From: DATHXC01 sp035459965
GTDB taxonomy: Bacteria > Pseudomonadota > Gammaproteobacteria > Burkholderiales > Methylophilaceae
Length of the DNA stretch: 64,000 bases
Assembly (NCBI GenBank): GCA_035459965.1
Contig: DATHXC010000011.1
Coordinates: 62,001 to 126,000, forward strand
Direction of reading: 5' to 3'
Shown here: positions 51,955 to 61,497 of the stretch, piece after piece
How the letters are laid out: the number at the start of each line of letters is the position of its first letter
How positions within the stretch are numbered: the first letter of the stretch is position 1
The notes under the pieces: model-generated
What the model was told of the DNA's origin: nothing
Seen by the model: the letters and a program-made list of their open reading frames with translations, nothing else
Databases searched by the model: none
Translations under genes and position numbers: made by a program

Positions 51955-53231
51955 CGGCAAGACAAGTACTCGTAGTCGACGATGAAGTCGGCATTCGTGA
52001 GTTATTGCGGGATATCCTGCAGGACGAAGGTTACCATGTGCGGCTGGCCGAGAACGCGGCAGAGGCGCGGGACTGGAGGCAGCAAGCTCGCCCGGATCTC
52101 GTGCTGTTGGACATCTGGATGCCTGATTGCGATGGTATTACACTGCTCAAGGAGTGGGGTAATGGCGGCCTGCTAACGATGCCAGTAGTCATGATGTCAG
52201 GCCATGGCACGATAGACACTGCAGTGGAGGCGACCCGTATCGGTGCTTTCGACTTCCTGGAAAAACCCATCGCGCTGCAAAAACTGCTTAAAACCGTCAG
52301 CGCAGCGCTCAAGCATGGTGAGCAATTGCCCAAGTCCGACATGAGCCTGTTCAACCTAGGCAAGAGTGCTGTCATCAGTGAGTTGCGGCAACGCCTGGAG
52401 CAGGTGTCACTCATTAAAGCCCCACTACTGCTGATAGGCGAGCAGGGTAGCGGTACCGAGCAATGCGCCAAGTTTTTGCATCAACAAGGCACACCCTGGC
52501 TGGAACTGACCGAATACGAGAAACTGGCGGAAGCACCAGTGGATATTCTTGAGCAAGTGGGCGATGGCGTGCTGTTTATTCCTGAAGTTGCCGATCTGGG
52601 CAAGACCGAACAAAAAGGTCTGCTGGTATTGCTGGCCAAACTAGAAAAATACGGCACGCGAGTGGTATGTGCCACCGCACAGGCATTGCCGCAACTGGTG
52701 GCAGAGTCGCGCTTTGACCATGGGTTATTGCAATTACTGTCGGTGAGCTCATTGCGCATTCCCAACCTGGCTGATCATCGTGAAGATATTCCTGATCTGG
52801 CGCGAGCGATGGCGGTGCTGCTGGTGGAAACCAGCGAAACCCCCTATCGTGAATTTGATGTGGCAGCCTTGAATGCGTTGCGCAATGCGGAGTGGCCAGG
52901 CAACCTTGCCCAGCTTGATAGTGTCATCCGTAACCTCATGCAAACCAGCCTGAGTGAAAAAATCACGCAGGAAGATGTGAATCGCGTGCTTGGTCTGTTC
53001 AGTAACTACCAGCTATCGCCGATAGATACGCTCAATAGCGCAAGCAAACACCTGACATTCAATCTGGATGTGCCCTTGCGGGAAGCGCGTGATGCGTTTG
53101 AGCGTATCTATTTCGACCATCATATCGCCAAGGCCGGCAAGAATATGAGCAAAGTGGCCGAAGCAGTGGAGCTGGAACGCACGCACCTCTATCGCAAATT
53201 GAAGCAACTGGATATCAAGACCGGCAAATAA
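51951..53231 (+). CDS. NtrX-like response regulator with degenerate AAA+ domain
   Basis: The 426-residue protein has an intact receiver (D10, D11, phosphoacceptor D54 in LLDIWMPDCDG, K105 in EKP), an AAA+-like middle part (about 135-335) and a C-terminal Fis-type helix-turn-helix (about 375-426; NMSKVAEAVELERTHLYRKL). The middle part is abnormal: Walker A reads GEQGSGTE (163-170) without Lys, Walker B reads VLFIPEV (207-213) without Asp-Glu, and the GAFTGA region is absent because only about 35 residues separate the two motifs. The WPGN-type and REDIPDLA segments remain. It is unlikely to hydrolyse ATP or activate sigma54, so it probably acts as a simple DNA-binding regulator. Confidence 0.9.
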   Translation: MTARQVLVVDDEVGIRELLRDILQDEGYHVRLAENAAEARDWRQQARPDLVLLDIWMPDCDGITLLKEWGNGGLLTMPVVMMSGHGTIDTAVEATRIGAFDFLEKPIALQKLLKTVSAALKHGEQLPKSDMSLFNLGKSAVISELRQRLEQVSLIKAPLLLIGEQGSGTEQCAKFLHQQGTPWLELTEYEKLAEAPVDILEQVGDGVLFIPEVADLGKTEQKGLLVLLAKLEKYGTRVVCATAQALPQLVAESRFDHGLLQLLSVSSLRIPNLADHREDIPDLARAMAVLLVETSETPYREFDVAALNALRNAEWPGNLAQLDSVIRNLMQTSLSEKITQEDVNRVLGLFSNYQLSPIDTLNSASKHLTFNLDVPLREARDAFERIYFDHHIAKAGKNMSKVAEAVELERTHLYRKLKQLDIKTGK

Positions 53232-53304
53232 CCGTTGCCAGTGTGTGCTCTTGGCTTAACAGCCGTACTAAACCCTGTAGTAGTTATTGCTAGTGCTCAG
53301 CTTC

Positions 53305-53751
53305 TTAGCGCTCAACGTTGTATCTTGTTTCCAGTAAATGCTTGAGTGTGCGCAAGTCATTTTCAACATGCGTGGCATCGTCGGCATAATTTACTTCAGA
53401 CATGCCGGATGTGCGGAATAAGGTAAACATCACCTCGCTGCCACTGCCATTCGGTATCACGCGCATCGCATTGTAAACTTCAAGTGCAGCAGACAGCCTG
53501 ACGATATGGTCCAGCACACCGAATGCATTGGTTTGCACAAAGGTCACAGCGGCTTGCCCAAGTGCTGATTCCGCAATCCATTCACCATCTGCCTGTGAAA
53601 TTGACTGACAGAAACTGGGAGACCACAAGGGCAGGTTTTCAGGATTAGAGGCAAACTCATAGACAGTGGCTGAAGCAACAGCCACTGACAGTGTAATTGT
53701 TTTGGATTCCATCATTCCAAGCATTCCGTTCGCAACCATTTCATCAGACAT
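53305..53751 (-). CDS. SRPBCC-like small protein
   Basis: This 148-residue protein has the pattern of the START/SRPBCC fold: SKTITLSVAVASATVYEFASNPENLPLWSPSF near the N terminus, a beta-rich middle and a long C-terminal helix (DDATHVENDLRTLKHLLE). It starts with ATG at 53751 after AAAGGAG. Such proteins bind hydrophobic ligands, but the ligand is not known. It converges with the NtrX-like gene and lies 58 bases downstream of the HDOD gene. Confidence 0.75.
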   Translation of the reverse strand: MSDEMVANGMLGMMESKTITLSVAVASATVYEFASNPENLPLWSPSFCQSISQADGEWIAESALGQAAVTFVQTNAFGVLDHIVRLSAALEVYNAMRVIPNGSGSEVMFTLFRTSGMSEVNYADDATHVENDLRTLKHLLETRYNVER

Positions 53752-53809
53752 GCCAGCTCCTTTAACGTGATGTAGTTACTGTAGTGACAACAGGATTAAG
53801 TGCTAAGTT

Positions 53810-55474
53810 TTAATTTTTTTGTTTGATGGCAAGCACGGCCTGGTTACGCAGTGTGCGCAACAATGACAGTTGCCTGGATGAGACTTGTGCTGAAACCTGG
53901 ATGCTACTTGCTCTCGCCATATCACCATAAAACAGCGCAACAGGCTTGTTATTGACCATGACTGGCAGCAAAATAAAACTTTGGGCAGAGGCTATCTGCT
54001 TATACCAATTGGGAATTTTGTCCACAATATTTCCTGCTGCGACATTCTCAATCTGCAGGTCAGTACCCTTGCTCATGGCTAATTGAAATACATCGTTAAA
54101 TGCATCTGGTGCTAACTCAGGGTTAATAACATCCAGTGCAAAACGAAATTTTGGCAGTATCGTGTCTGCATCCATACCAAAGCCGAAGCGTGCAGACATC
54201 TGACGGGTTTTGGCATCGAGCACCAGAAACAGGGTGTGATTAAAGCCCATGCCACGGTGCATGGTTTCCAGCACCATTTGAATTACGTCATTCAATTTAT
54301 GCTCTTCCACCAGCGTCATCGTAATCTCCTGGATACCCTCGGTGAGTAAGGTCTCGGGGTCAGGGCGCACCGGTTCACCGGTGTTTTCATCCAGCAGCTC
54401 CATGCCGAAGCTGATATCTGACATCAGCTTGTCCGGCACTGCTTTTCTGGCAGCAGGCTCTTCCGATTTCGCGCCAATCCAGAGTCGAATATGTTTCATG
54501 AGCGCGCTTTTTGCCAGATCCAGGCTGATAATTCGGGCGCGCGCAGCAAGCTCGCCCAGACCGCTTTGCATCGCCGCTTGCAATTGGGGGTCGGAAATAT
54601 CGACAGCATCTCCGTAGCGTTTCATCAGATGTTTAAGGTCTTTAGGTTTATCCGCCACATTGCCATGGCTGGCGATGTGGCATAGCTCATTGGCAAGGTT
54701 GACGGCGACTGACAGATTTTCCAGCTCGCCATGCGGCTTGGCGACTCTATCGCCAGCCAGTTTGCGCATACCTGCAATCAAACGTGGAGGGAAGCTCCAG
54801 CTCTTGGCGATCCCTATACCCAGCTCGTTATAACTAATCCCCAGCACCTCAATCGATGCTTTTTCCTCAGTACTGCCTTGCGCTACCAGCTGTGTGACCC
54901 GCTGGCTTTCTTCAAAGAAATAAAAACCTGCCAGCAGTTTGCCCAGGTTAAGGAACATCGAGCAGATCATCGCCTCTTCAGCATTCTTGATGTTGACCAT
55001 GGAGGAGAATTGCGCCGCCACCATCCCCGCAAAGAACGATGCTACCGCATCATCTTTCAGCTGCGTGGCCTGTGCCTTATTTTGTAGAAAATCCAGCAGG
55101 ATCAGTGTCATGGCGACATTGCGTACTGCCTCAAAGCCAAGTATCACCACAGCTTTTGAAATGGTATTGATCTTGCCGCCAAACTGACCGTAGGTGACGG
55201 TGTTCACCAGCTTCAACAGTTTGTTGGTCAGGGCGAAATCCTGCAGGATGCTCTGGGCCAGCAGGTTGGTACTGGCAGAGTCATCATCTACGATCCGGTT
55301 AATCTCACTGATCGTGGCAGAAAGCGCGGGGAAATCACTATCGCTATGTATTTGGCGCAGTAGCACGCTGAGCGTACTGTGTGGGCCATCAGTAAAGTGC
55401 TGTGTGTCCTGACTACCAGAATTAGCTAAGCCGGGCTTAAGCGTTGTACCAGTTGGTTCTGTTTTATCGGCCAA
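53810..55474 (-). CDS. HDOD domain protein with C-terminal GAF domain
   Basis: This 554-residue protein has an HDOD domain (about 35-235; FPALSATISEINRIVDDDSAS and LVNTVTYGQFGGKINTISKAVVILG) and a GAF domain in the last third (about 380-545; DVIQMVLETMHRGMGFNHTLFLVLD). It starts with TTG at 55474. HDOD proteins are related to HD phosphohydrolases but usually lack the metal site; they regulate signalling and motility. No partner gene is adjacent that identifies its pathway. Confidence 0.88.
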   Translation of the reverse strand: MADKTEPTGTTLKPGLANSGSQDTQHFTDGPHSTLSVLLRQIHSDSDFPALSATISEINRIVDDDSASTNLLAQSILQDFALTNKLLKLVNTVTYGQFGGKINTISKAVVILGFEAVRNVAMTLILLDFLQNKAQATQLKDDAVASFFAGMVAAQFSSMVNIKNAEEAMICSMFLNLGKLLAGFYFFEESQRVTQLVAQGSTEEKASIEVLGISYNELGIGIAKSWSFPPRLIAGMRKLAGDRVAKPHGELENLSVAVNLANELCHIASHGNVADKPKDLKHLMKRYGDAVDISDPQLQAAMQSGLGELAARARIISLDLAKSALMKHIRLWIGAKSEEPAARKAVPDKLMSDISFGMELLDENTGEPVRPDPETLLTEGIQEITMTLVEEHKLNDVIQMVLETMHRGMGFNHTLFLVLDAKTRQMSARFGFGMDADTILPKFRFALDVINPELAPDAFNDVFQLAMSKGTDLQIENVAAGNIVDKIPNWYKQIASAQSFILLPVMVNNKPVALFYGDMARASSIQVSAQVSSRQLSLLRTLRNQAVLAIKQKN

Positions 55475-55558
55475 AATTTAATTTTCCAATATCAGTATTT
55501 GTGTCTAGTCTTTGGTACTTAGGCTTTGTTTCAAGCTATCCATCAACTCTACTGATTG

Positions 55559-56605
55559 TTAGGTGTTTTGCCAATGACTGTTACGCCAGGCAGTGTGTTG
55601 ATGCGGACTCAAAAAAGTCCAGGCCACGATACGGCTTTTCTTCTGCCCTTGCGCCATATCGATAGTTTTGACTTGTAGCGCATGGGCTTTTTTAAGCGTG
55701 CGATACACTCCGGGCAGGCTGGTCGCCTTTGAGACTAAAGTGGTAAACCATAAACACCGGCTTGCAAACTGCACGCTTTCAGTAATCATTTTGCTGATAA
55801 AGGCCTCTTCGCCACCCTCACAATAAAGCTCTGCAGATTGACCGCCAAAGTTGAGTGCCGGTGCAGCATTTTGTGAGCTGGCTTTGTCCTTATTTTTGCG
55901 TACTGACTCGCCCCTGCTTTTGCTCAGCCCCTGTAATTTTCGACTGGTGCCTGCATTGGCTTCATCCAGCGAGGCATGAAAGGGTGGATTGCACATGGTG
56001 AGGTCAAATGTTTCATCTTCACGTATTATTCCGTCAAATATTGCAGCGCATAAAGTCTGTAAGCGCAGTTCTATCGAATCTGAAAGACCATCATTGGCAT
56101 CCAGAATACTCTGGGCATTAGCTAATCCAACTGCGTCAATATCAGCACCCACAAAACGCCAGCCATATTCGCGTTGGCCGATGAGCGGGTAAATAGCGTT
56201 CGCACCCGCGCCTATATCCAGCACACTCACCTGTTTGCCACGTGGAATCACGCCTTGATTGTTAGCTCCCAGCAAGTCGGCAATGTAGTGCAGATAGTCA
56301 GCCCGGCCAGGGATAGGCGGGCACAGATAGTTTGGCGGGATATCCCAGCCAGTAATTGCATAAAATTTCTGCAACAAAGCCTGGTTGAGCGCTTTAACCG
56401 CCTGCACATTGGCAAAGTCTATAGAGATATCATTATAGGCATTCGGCCTCACAAATCTCGCCAATTGCGGACTGCTGCAAATAAGCTTCTCAAAATCATA
56501 TCGCTCCCGATGCTTGTTGCGTGGGTGCAGGCCTGTTTTTTCTATGGAGTTGTTTTGCTGATTCAATATCACGATTGCGTCTGGTCTACTAATGCAAGTC
56601 TCCAT
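55559..56605 (-). CDS. rlmF: 23S rRNA (adenine-1618-N6)-methyltransferase RlmF
   Basis: RlmF methylates A1618 of 23S rRNA. The 348-residue product has LHPRNKHRERYDFEKL and FVRPNAYNDISIDFANVQAVKALN at the N terminus, the SAM-binding LDIGAGANAIYPLIGQREY segment and the catalytic NPPF in CNPPFHASLDEA. The start at 56605 overlaps the end of the preceding methyltransferase gene by 37 bases. An unusual short N-terminal extension precedes the family start. Confidence 0.9.
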   Translation of the reverse strand: METCISRPDAIVILNQQNNSIEKTGLHPRNKHRERYDFEKLICSSPQLARFVRPNAYNDISIDFANVQAVKALNQALLQKFYAITGWDIPPNYLCPPIPGRADYLHYIADLLGANNQGVIPRGKQVSVLDIGAGANAIYPLIGQREYGWRFVGADIDAVGLANAQSILDANDGLSDSIELRLQTLCAAIFDGIIREDETFDLTMCNPPFHASLDEANAGTSRKLQGLSKSRGESVRKNKDKASSQNAAPALNFGGQSAELYCEGGEEAFISKMITESVQFASRCLWFTTLVSKATSLPGVYRTLKKAHALQVKTIDMAQGQKKSRIVAWTFLSPHQHTAWRNSHWQNT

Positions 56606-57741
56606 AACGAAGTGAGTTCTTTGGAGCGTGCGTTATGTAATGCATCACTGCTGTCGCTGACTTTAGGATGTTGTGGTTTTACATCAATTTTGCCCAATAC
56701 TCTTAAGCCTGCCTTGGCGATCGCGCCAAGTAACTCCTCCCGTGATCTTAAACCCAGATGCTCGGCAAAATCGGAGAGTATCAGCCAGCCTTCACCATCA
56801 GGCGTCAGGTGTTCAGCAAGCCCATTGATGAAGCCAAGCAGCATAAGGCTATCCTGGTCATAGATGGCATGTTCTATAGGCGAGCTAGGCCTGGCTGGCA
56901 GCCATGGTGGGTTGCACACGATAAGCGGCGCGCGACCGGGTGGGAATAAATCTGTTTTCAGCAGTTCGACCTGGTTGGCGTAGCTTAGCCTGTCCAGGTT
57001 ATCTTGCGCACAAGCCAAAGCGCGTGGGTCCTGGTCGGTCGCGATTATGTGGTGAACTCCGCGTTTGGCCAGCACCGCTGCCAGTATGCCGCTACCGGTG
57101 CCAATATCAAATGCCAGTGTCGTTGAGGGCAATGGGGCATTTGCCACCAAGTTGATATACTCACCACGCACGGGTGAAAATACACCGTAATACGGATGGA
57201 TGCGGTTAGCTAGCGCGGGGATTTCTACACCGTTTTTGCGCCACTCATGCGCACCTATCAGGCCTAGTAATTCGCGTAAGGAAATGATGAAGCCTTCAAT
57301 TCGCTCCCCATAAACCTCACTAAAAGCTTGGTGTACCTCGGGTGAGCGCTTTAACGGGATGCTGTAATCGGCATTCACGGGTACGAGCAGCATGCCCAGT
57401 GTACGGGCGCGTTGTGATTGCGCCTGTCGATGCAGGTGAAACGCCTCTGCCGGTGTTGCTTGTTGTGATGCGGGTTGTTGGGCAGCAGACTTGGGCTTTT
57501 TTGCTTTGGATTTACTATCGACGCGCCTTGCCATGGCTTGCAATAGCTGGCGTGCGTTCTGGAAATCGCCGCGCCACAGCAGCGCTGTGCCTTCGCAAGC
57601 CAGACGGTAAGCGGCATCTGCCGTGATCGTGTCGTCAGCTACAACCACACGCTTATGTGGCAATACACCAGCTTCAGATTGCCAGACCGCTGATCGTGTT
57701 TCGCCTGCTTCTACCCAACTAATGGTGGGCAAATCACTCAA
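56569..57741 (-). CDS. Class I SAM-dependent methyltransferase (NPPW type)
   Basis: This 390-residue protein has a poorly conserved N-terminal part (about 1-110, with a Lys/Ala/Gln-rich linker near 75-95) and a SAM-binding domain with LAFDIGTGSGILAAVLAKRG (about 215-235) and the catalytic NPPW in VCNPPWLPA (about 275), like PrmC or RsmC family enzymes that methylate N6 or N5 positions. The target is unknown. It overlaps rlmF by 37 bases. Confidence 0.85.
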   Translation of the reverse strand: MSDLPTISWVEAGETRSAVWQSEAGVLPHKRVVVADDTITADAAYRLACEGTALLWRGDFQNARQLLQAMARRVDSKSKAKKPKSAAQQPASQQATPAEAFHLHRQAQSQRARTLGMLLVPVNADYSIPLKRSPEVHQAFSEVYGERIEGFIISLRELLGLIGAHEWRKNGVEIPALANRIHPYYGVFSPVRGEYINLVANAPLPSTTLAFDIGTGSGILAAVLAKRGVHHIIATDQDPRALACAQDNLDRLSYANQVELLKTDLFPPGRAPLIVCNPPWLPARPSSPIEHAIYDQDSLMLLGFINGLAEHLTPDGEGWLILSDFAEHLGLRSREELLGAIAKAGLRVLGKIDVKPQHPKVSDSSDALHNARSKELTSLWRLALVDQTQS

Positions 57742-57769
57742 AACAGGGGCCTAGAAATACACATTTAGT

Positions 57770-58087
57770 TTAATAACTATCTTCTTCATCAATATCTTCG
57801 TCTTCAATCTCATCTTCATCTTCTTTTTCTTCAATCAGCGCCTGTACATCATCTACAAAAATACCTGTGCCGCCATTATATTTTTCAATCGCACTGGATG
57901 ACATTGCCAGTACTTCGGTAGCCACATGCTCAGAAGCTAGCTGATGCATGTAATTGGTGAGGTTTTCCATAAATTCGGCGTAGGTGGTGTCTTCATCGCT
58001 TTCTTCAAAGGCAATATTGACGGCATTCTGGGCGATCTCGGCAAAGTATTCGTTGATCGCGCTAATGGATTTTTCATTGAGTGACAT
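57770..58087 (-). CDS. Small acidic protein of unknown function
   Basis: I chose the ATG at 58087 (MSLNEKSISAINEYFAEIAQ), preceded by AAGGAC. The 105-residue product is helical in the first two thirds and ends with a strongly acidic tail (KEDEDEIEDEDIDEEDSY). It is not recognised. It stands between xthA and the methyltransferase gene on the same strand. An acidic tail of this kind may bind basic proteins or mimic nucleic acid, but no function can be assigned. Confidence 0.65.
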   Translation of the reverse strand: MSLNEKSISAINEYFAEIAQNAVNIAFEESDEDTTYAEFMENLTNYMHQLASEHVATEVLAMSSSAIEKYNGGTGIFVDDVQALIEEKEDEDEIEDEDIDEEDSY

Positions 58088-58189
58088 AGTGAGAGTCCTT
58101 GGTCTATTCTGGTTGGGGATACTTGCGGTCAATTTAACTTACGGTTAATTTCAAAAAAGCTTAAATCCGCATCTCTGGTAAATTAAATC

Positions 58190-58957
58190 TCAAGTCTGAA
58201 TATCAAGCACGACAGGCGTATGGTCGCTTGGCCGTTCAAGTTTGCGCGGTGCCTTGTCTATCCAACTGGCCTTACAGTCTGCTACCAGTGGGGAGCTGAC
58301 CAGGATATGGTCAATGCGCATGCCAAGGTTGCGCCTGAAGCCCGCCATGCGGTAATCCCACCAGCTATAGCTGCCTTCTGTCTGCTCGAATAGCCGGAAG
58401 CTATCATGCAATCCTAAATCTTGCAGTCGCTTGAATGCTGCGCGTTCCGGCTCACTTACCAATACCTGGCCTATCCAGGCAGCAGGGTCGTGACAGTCAC
58501 GGTCTTCAGGGGCAATATTGTAGTCACCCAACAATACCAGTTTAGGGTATTTAACCAGCTCACCTGCCAGCCAGTTAGAGAGCGCATTGAGCCAGCCCAG
58601 TTTGTACTGATATTTATCTGAATCTAGGCTTTGCCCATTTGGCACGTAAGCACACACAACACGGATGCCGCCTATCGTGGCTGCAATCACACGTTTCTGG
58701 ATATCTTCAAAATCGGCAATACCCAGCTGTATGTCAGCCATATCATGGCGGCTCAGAATAGCCACGCCATTGTAGGTTTTTTGCCCGCTATGAATAGACT
58801 GGTAACCTGCCTCGGCCAATGCTTCATAAGGAAACTTGCTGTCTTCCTGCTTGGTTTCCTGCAGGCCAAGCACGTCAGGCTGGTTTTCTTTTATCCACTC
58901 TAAAACGTGTGGCAGACGCACGTTTAAAGAATTTACGTTCCAAGTGGCAATTTTCAT
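58190..58957 (-). CDS. xth: Exodeoxyribonuclease III
   Basis: XthA is the main AP endonuclease and 3' exonuclease in base-excision repair. The 255-residue product has ATWNVNSLNVRLPH, LGLQETKQEDSKFP, the LLGDYNIAPEDRDCHDP segment, RIDHILVS and SDHTPVVLD, with all catalytic Glu, Asp, Asn and His residues. It would act on AP sites made by enzymes such as the AlkA-like glycosylase at 29107. Confidence 0.96.
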   Translation of the reverse strand: MKIATWNVNSLNVRLPHVLEWIKENQPDVLGLQETKQEDSKFPYEALAEAGYQSIHSGQKTYNGVAILSRHDMADIQLGIADFEDIQKRVIAATIGGIRVVCAYVPNGQSLDSDKYQYKLGWLNALSNWLAGELVKYPKLVLLGDYNIAPEDRDCHDPAAWIGQVLVSEPERAAFKRLQDLGLHDSFRLFEQTEGSYSWWDYRMAGFRRNLGMRIDHILVSSPLVADCKASWIDKAPRKLERPSDHTPVVLDIQT

Positions 58958-59009
58958 AAATTTACTTTTATTTAAATACTTTAATGTAAATCAAAGGTGC
59001 ATTAAAATT

Positions 59010-61073
59010 TTAAGCAGTCATGCCGTTGTGACGGAGCAGTGCGTCAATATTTGGCTCACGCCCACGGAATGCAATGAATGATTCGAGTGCAGGGCGGGAG
59101 CCGCCCTGTGCCAGTATTTCGTTCCAGAAACGTTTGCCGGTTTCTGGTGACAGCACACCGTTTTCTTCAAACATGCTGTATGCATCGGCAGAGAGCACTT
59201 CCGCCCATTTGTAGCTGTAGTAACCCGCCGCATACCCCCCGGCAAAAATATGTGAGAAGCCATTAGGGAAGCGGCCCCACTTGGGTGGGCGCACCACGGC
59301 GACTTCATCGCGTACCTGCTCAATCAGGTCGAGTGAGGTGCTGCTACCGTTGGGGTCAAATTCGCCGTGCAGGCGCATATCGAAAAGGGAAAACTCGATC
59401 TGGCGCACGGTCTGCATGCCAGCCTGGAAGTTTTTGGCGGCTACCATCTTGTCAAACAGCTCACGCGGCAATTGCGCGCCGGTTTCAACGTGTTTGGTCA
59501 TGTGGCGCAGTACGTCCCATTCCCAGCAGAAGTTCTCCATGAATTGGCTGGGTAATTCCACGGCATCCCATTCCACGCCCTTGATGCCGGACACGCCGTA
59601 ATCCTCCACCTGGGTCAGCATATGGTGTAAGCCATGGCCGAATTCGTGGAACATGGTGTTGACTTCATCATGCGTAAACAGTGCGGGTTTGCCACCCACC
59701 GGTGCGGAGAAATTGCAGGTGAGAAAAGCCACAGGGGTTTCTACGCCATTGCTCTTCTTGCGGCGGGTAATGGCTTCATCCATCCATGCACCGCCGCGCT
59801 TGTTATTGCGCGAATACAGGTCCAGGTAGAACTGGCCGACAGGTTGGCCGTGCTTGTCGTTGATCTCATAGAAGGCAGCATCCGCATGCCACAACGGCGC
59901 TTTGGATTTCTTGACCTGTACACCGAAAATGGTTTCGGTGACCTTGAACAGGCCATGTAACACTTGTTCTTCGGGGAAGTATTGTTTTACTTCCTGGTCA
60001 GAGAACGCGTATTTGTCTTCACGCAGCTTTTCCGAGACGAAAGCGACATCCCAGGCTTGCATATCAGCGATGCCGAGCTTGGCTGCATAGTCGGTCAATT
60101 CCTGCATATCCCGCTTGGCAAACGGCTTGGCACGCTGGGCCAGGGTATCCAGAAACTCAGTCACTTGTGCAGGTGTATCGGCCATCTTGGTGGCTAGTGA
60201 TACTTCAGCGTAATTTTTATATCCCAAGAGCTGTGCTGCTTCCAGGCGTAGCTTGAGAATCGCGCTGATCAGCGGCGTGTTATCCCATTCCGGGTTGCCG
60301 GATTCCGAAGCGCGTGTGGCATAGGCGCGATACAACTGTTCGCGCAAGTCACGGTTCTCGCCATATTGCAGTACCGGCATATAAGAGGGGTAATGCAGGC
60401 TGAATTTGTAGCCGGTTTTTTTATCGGCCGTAGCCGCTTCCTGAGCCGCTTGCAGCACATCTTCCGGCACACCTTTCAGTTCTTCAGCACTTTCAACAAA
60501 CAGGGCGTAATCATTGGTGGTGTCCATCAGGTTTTCTTCAAACTTGGTAGTAAGCTTGGAGAGTTCATCCTGTATCTCTTTGAAGCGGGCTTTTTGCGCA
60601 TCCGGCAACTCTGCACCACCCAGGCGGAAATCACGCAATTCGTTTTCAACAATTTTGCGCTGCGCCGGATTTAATTGGTCGTAGGCAGTACTTGCGCGTA
60701 GCGCGCGGAACTTGGCATAGAGGCGTTCGTCTTGTGACAGGTCGCTGTAAAAGTCGGTCAGCTTGGGTAAATTGGCGTTGTAGGCTTCGCGTAGCTCTGG
60801 GCTGTTCACTACGGCATTCATATGCCCCACTTGTGACCAGGCGCGCCCGATATGTTCTTCCATATCTTCCAGCGGACGCGCGAAATTTTCCCAGGTAAGC
60901 GCTTCTGGTGTCGTTGCCAGGCGCTCAATCAAGTTGCGTGCCTTATCCAGCAGGTAGTCCGTTGCTGGCGTGACATGCTCAGCACGGACTTCATCGAACC
61001 TTGGCAGACCGGTGAAATCGAGTAATGGGTTGAGGTCTAAAGCCGACTGCTGCGAAACTGGTTGTTGTGACAC
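59010..61073 (-). CDS. prlC: Oligopeptidase A
   Basis: PrlC (OpdA) is a cytoplasmic zinc metallopeptidase of the M3 family that degrades peptides including signal peptides. The 687-residue length is typical. The zinc motif HEFGH is in TMFHEFGHGLHHML (about residue 475), with the third ligand Glu about 25 residues later (GVEWDAVELPSQFMENF). The Gly/Tyr-rich segment GFSHIFAGGYAAGYYSYKW near the C terminus is typical of M3 oligopeptidases. It lies 13 bases downstream of the DUF4870 gene. Confidence 0.95.
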   Translation of the reverse strand: MSQQPVSQQSALDLNPLLDFTGLPRFDEVRAEHVTPATDYLLDKARNLIERLATTPEALTWENFARPLEDMEEHIGRAWSQVGHMNAVVNSPELREAYNANLPKLTDFYSDLSQDERLYAKFRALRASTAYDQLNPAQRKIVENELRDFRLGGAELPDAQKARFKEIQDELSKLTTKFEENLMDTTNDYALFVESAEELKGVPEDVLQAAQEAATADKKTGYKFSLHYPSYMPVLQYGENRDLREQLYRAYATRASESGNPEWDNTPLISAILKLRLEAAQLLGYKNYAEVSLATKMADTPAQVTEFLDTLAQRAKPFAKRDMQELTDYAAKLGIADMQAWDVAFVSEKLREDKYAFSDQEVKQYFPEEQVLHGLFKVTETIFGVQVKKSKAPLWHADAAFYEINDKHGQPVGQFYLDLYSRNNKRGGAWMDEAITRRKKSNGVETPVAFLTCNFSAPVGGKPALFTHDEVNTMFHEFGHGLHHMLTQVEDYGVSGIKGVEWDAVELPSQFMENFCWEWDVLRHMTKHVETGAQLPRELFDKMVAAKNFQAGMQTVRQIEFSLFDMRLHGEFDPNGSSTSLDLIEQVRDEVAVVRPPKWGRFPNGFSHIFAGGYAAGYYSYKWAEVLSADAYSMFEENGVLSPETGKRFWNEILAQGGSRPALESFIAFRGREPNIDALLRHNGMTA

Positions 61074-61086
61074 TTAAAATATATCC

Positions 61087-61485
61087 TTAATTAATTAAAC
61101 GTAAAGCAAACGGGTAACGGTAATTTTCGCCTTTGCTGGTGGCGACTGCGGCCAGTATGCAAAGCACGATATTGGCTAGCCAGATCAGGCCCATCAGGGC
61201 AAACCCTATCAAGATGACAACCAGCACACTGCTGACAGCTTGGGCGATGAGCACAGTAATCTGGAAATTCAGGGCTTCACGCGCTTGCTCACCTATATAT
61301 GGGCTCTCATCTTTTTTTAACAACCACACAATCAGGCTGGGAAATATACTGAAGACAGTGCCACCCAGATGCGTAAGCACCACGATATTCTTGTCATCAG
61401 CACTTGGTGTGCCAGAAATTGGGGTACCGGAAGATTGAGTGGTCGAAGTTTCAGTACCAATAGATTCGTTTTCAATATCAGTCAT
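61087..61485 (-). CDS. DUF4870 family membrane protein
   Basis: I chose the ATG at 61485 (MTDIENESIGTE), eight bases after AGGGG; an ATG two codons earlier (61491) lies too close to that site. The 132-residue product has a Ser/Thr-rich N terminus and then the DUF4870 core with three membrane segments: VLTHLGGTVFSIFPSLIVWL, REALNFQITVLIAQAVSSVL and IVLCILAAVATSKGE. Its role is unknown. It follows ptsI with the ribosome site overlapping the ptsI stop. Confidence 0.88.
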   Translation of the reverse strand: MTDIENESIGTETSTTQSSGTPISGTPSADDKNIVVLTHLGGTVFSIFPSLIVWLLKKDESPYIGEQAREALNFQITVLIAQAVSSVLVVILIGFALMGLIWLANIVLCILAAVATSKGENYRYPFALRLIN

Positions 61486-61497
61486 GATCATGTCCCC

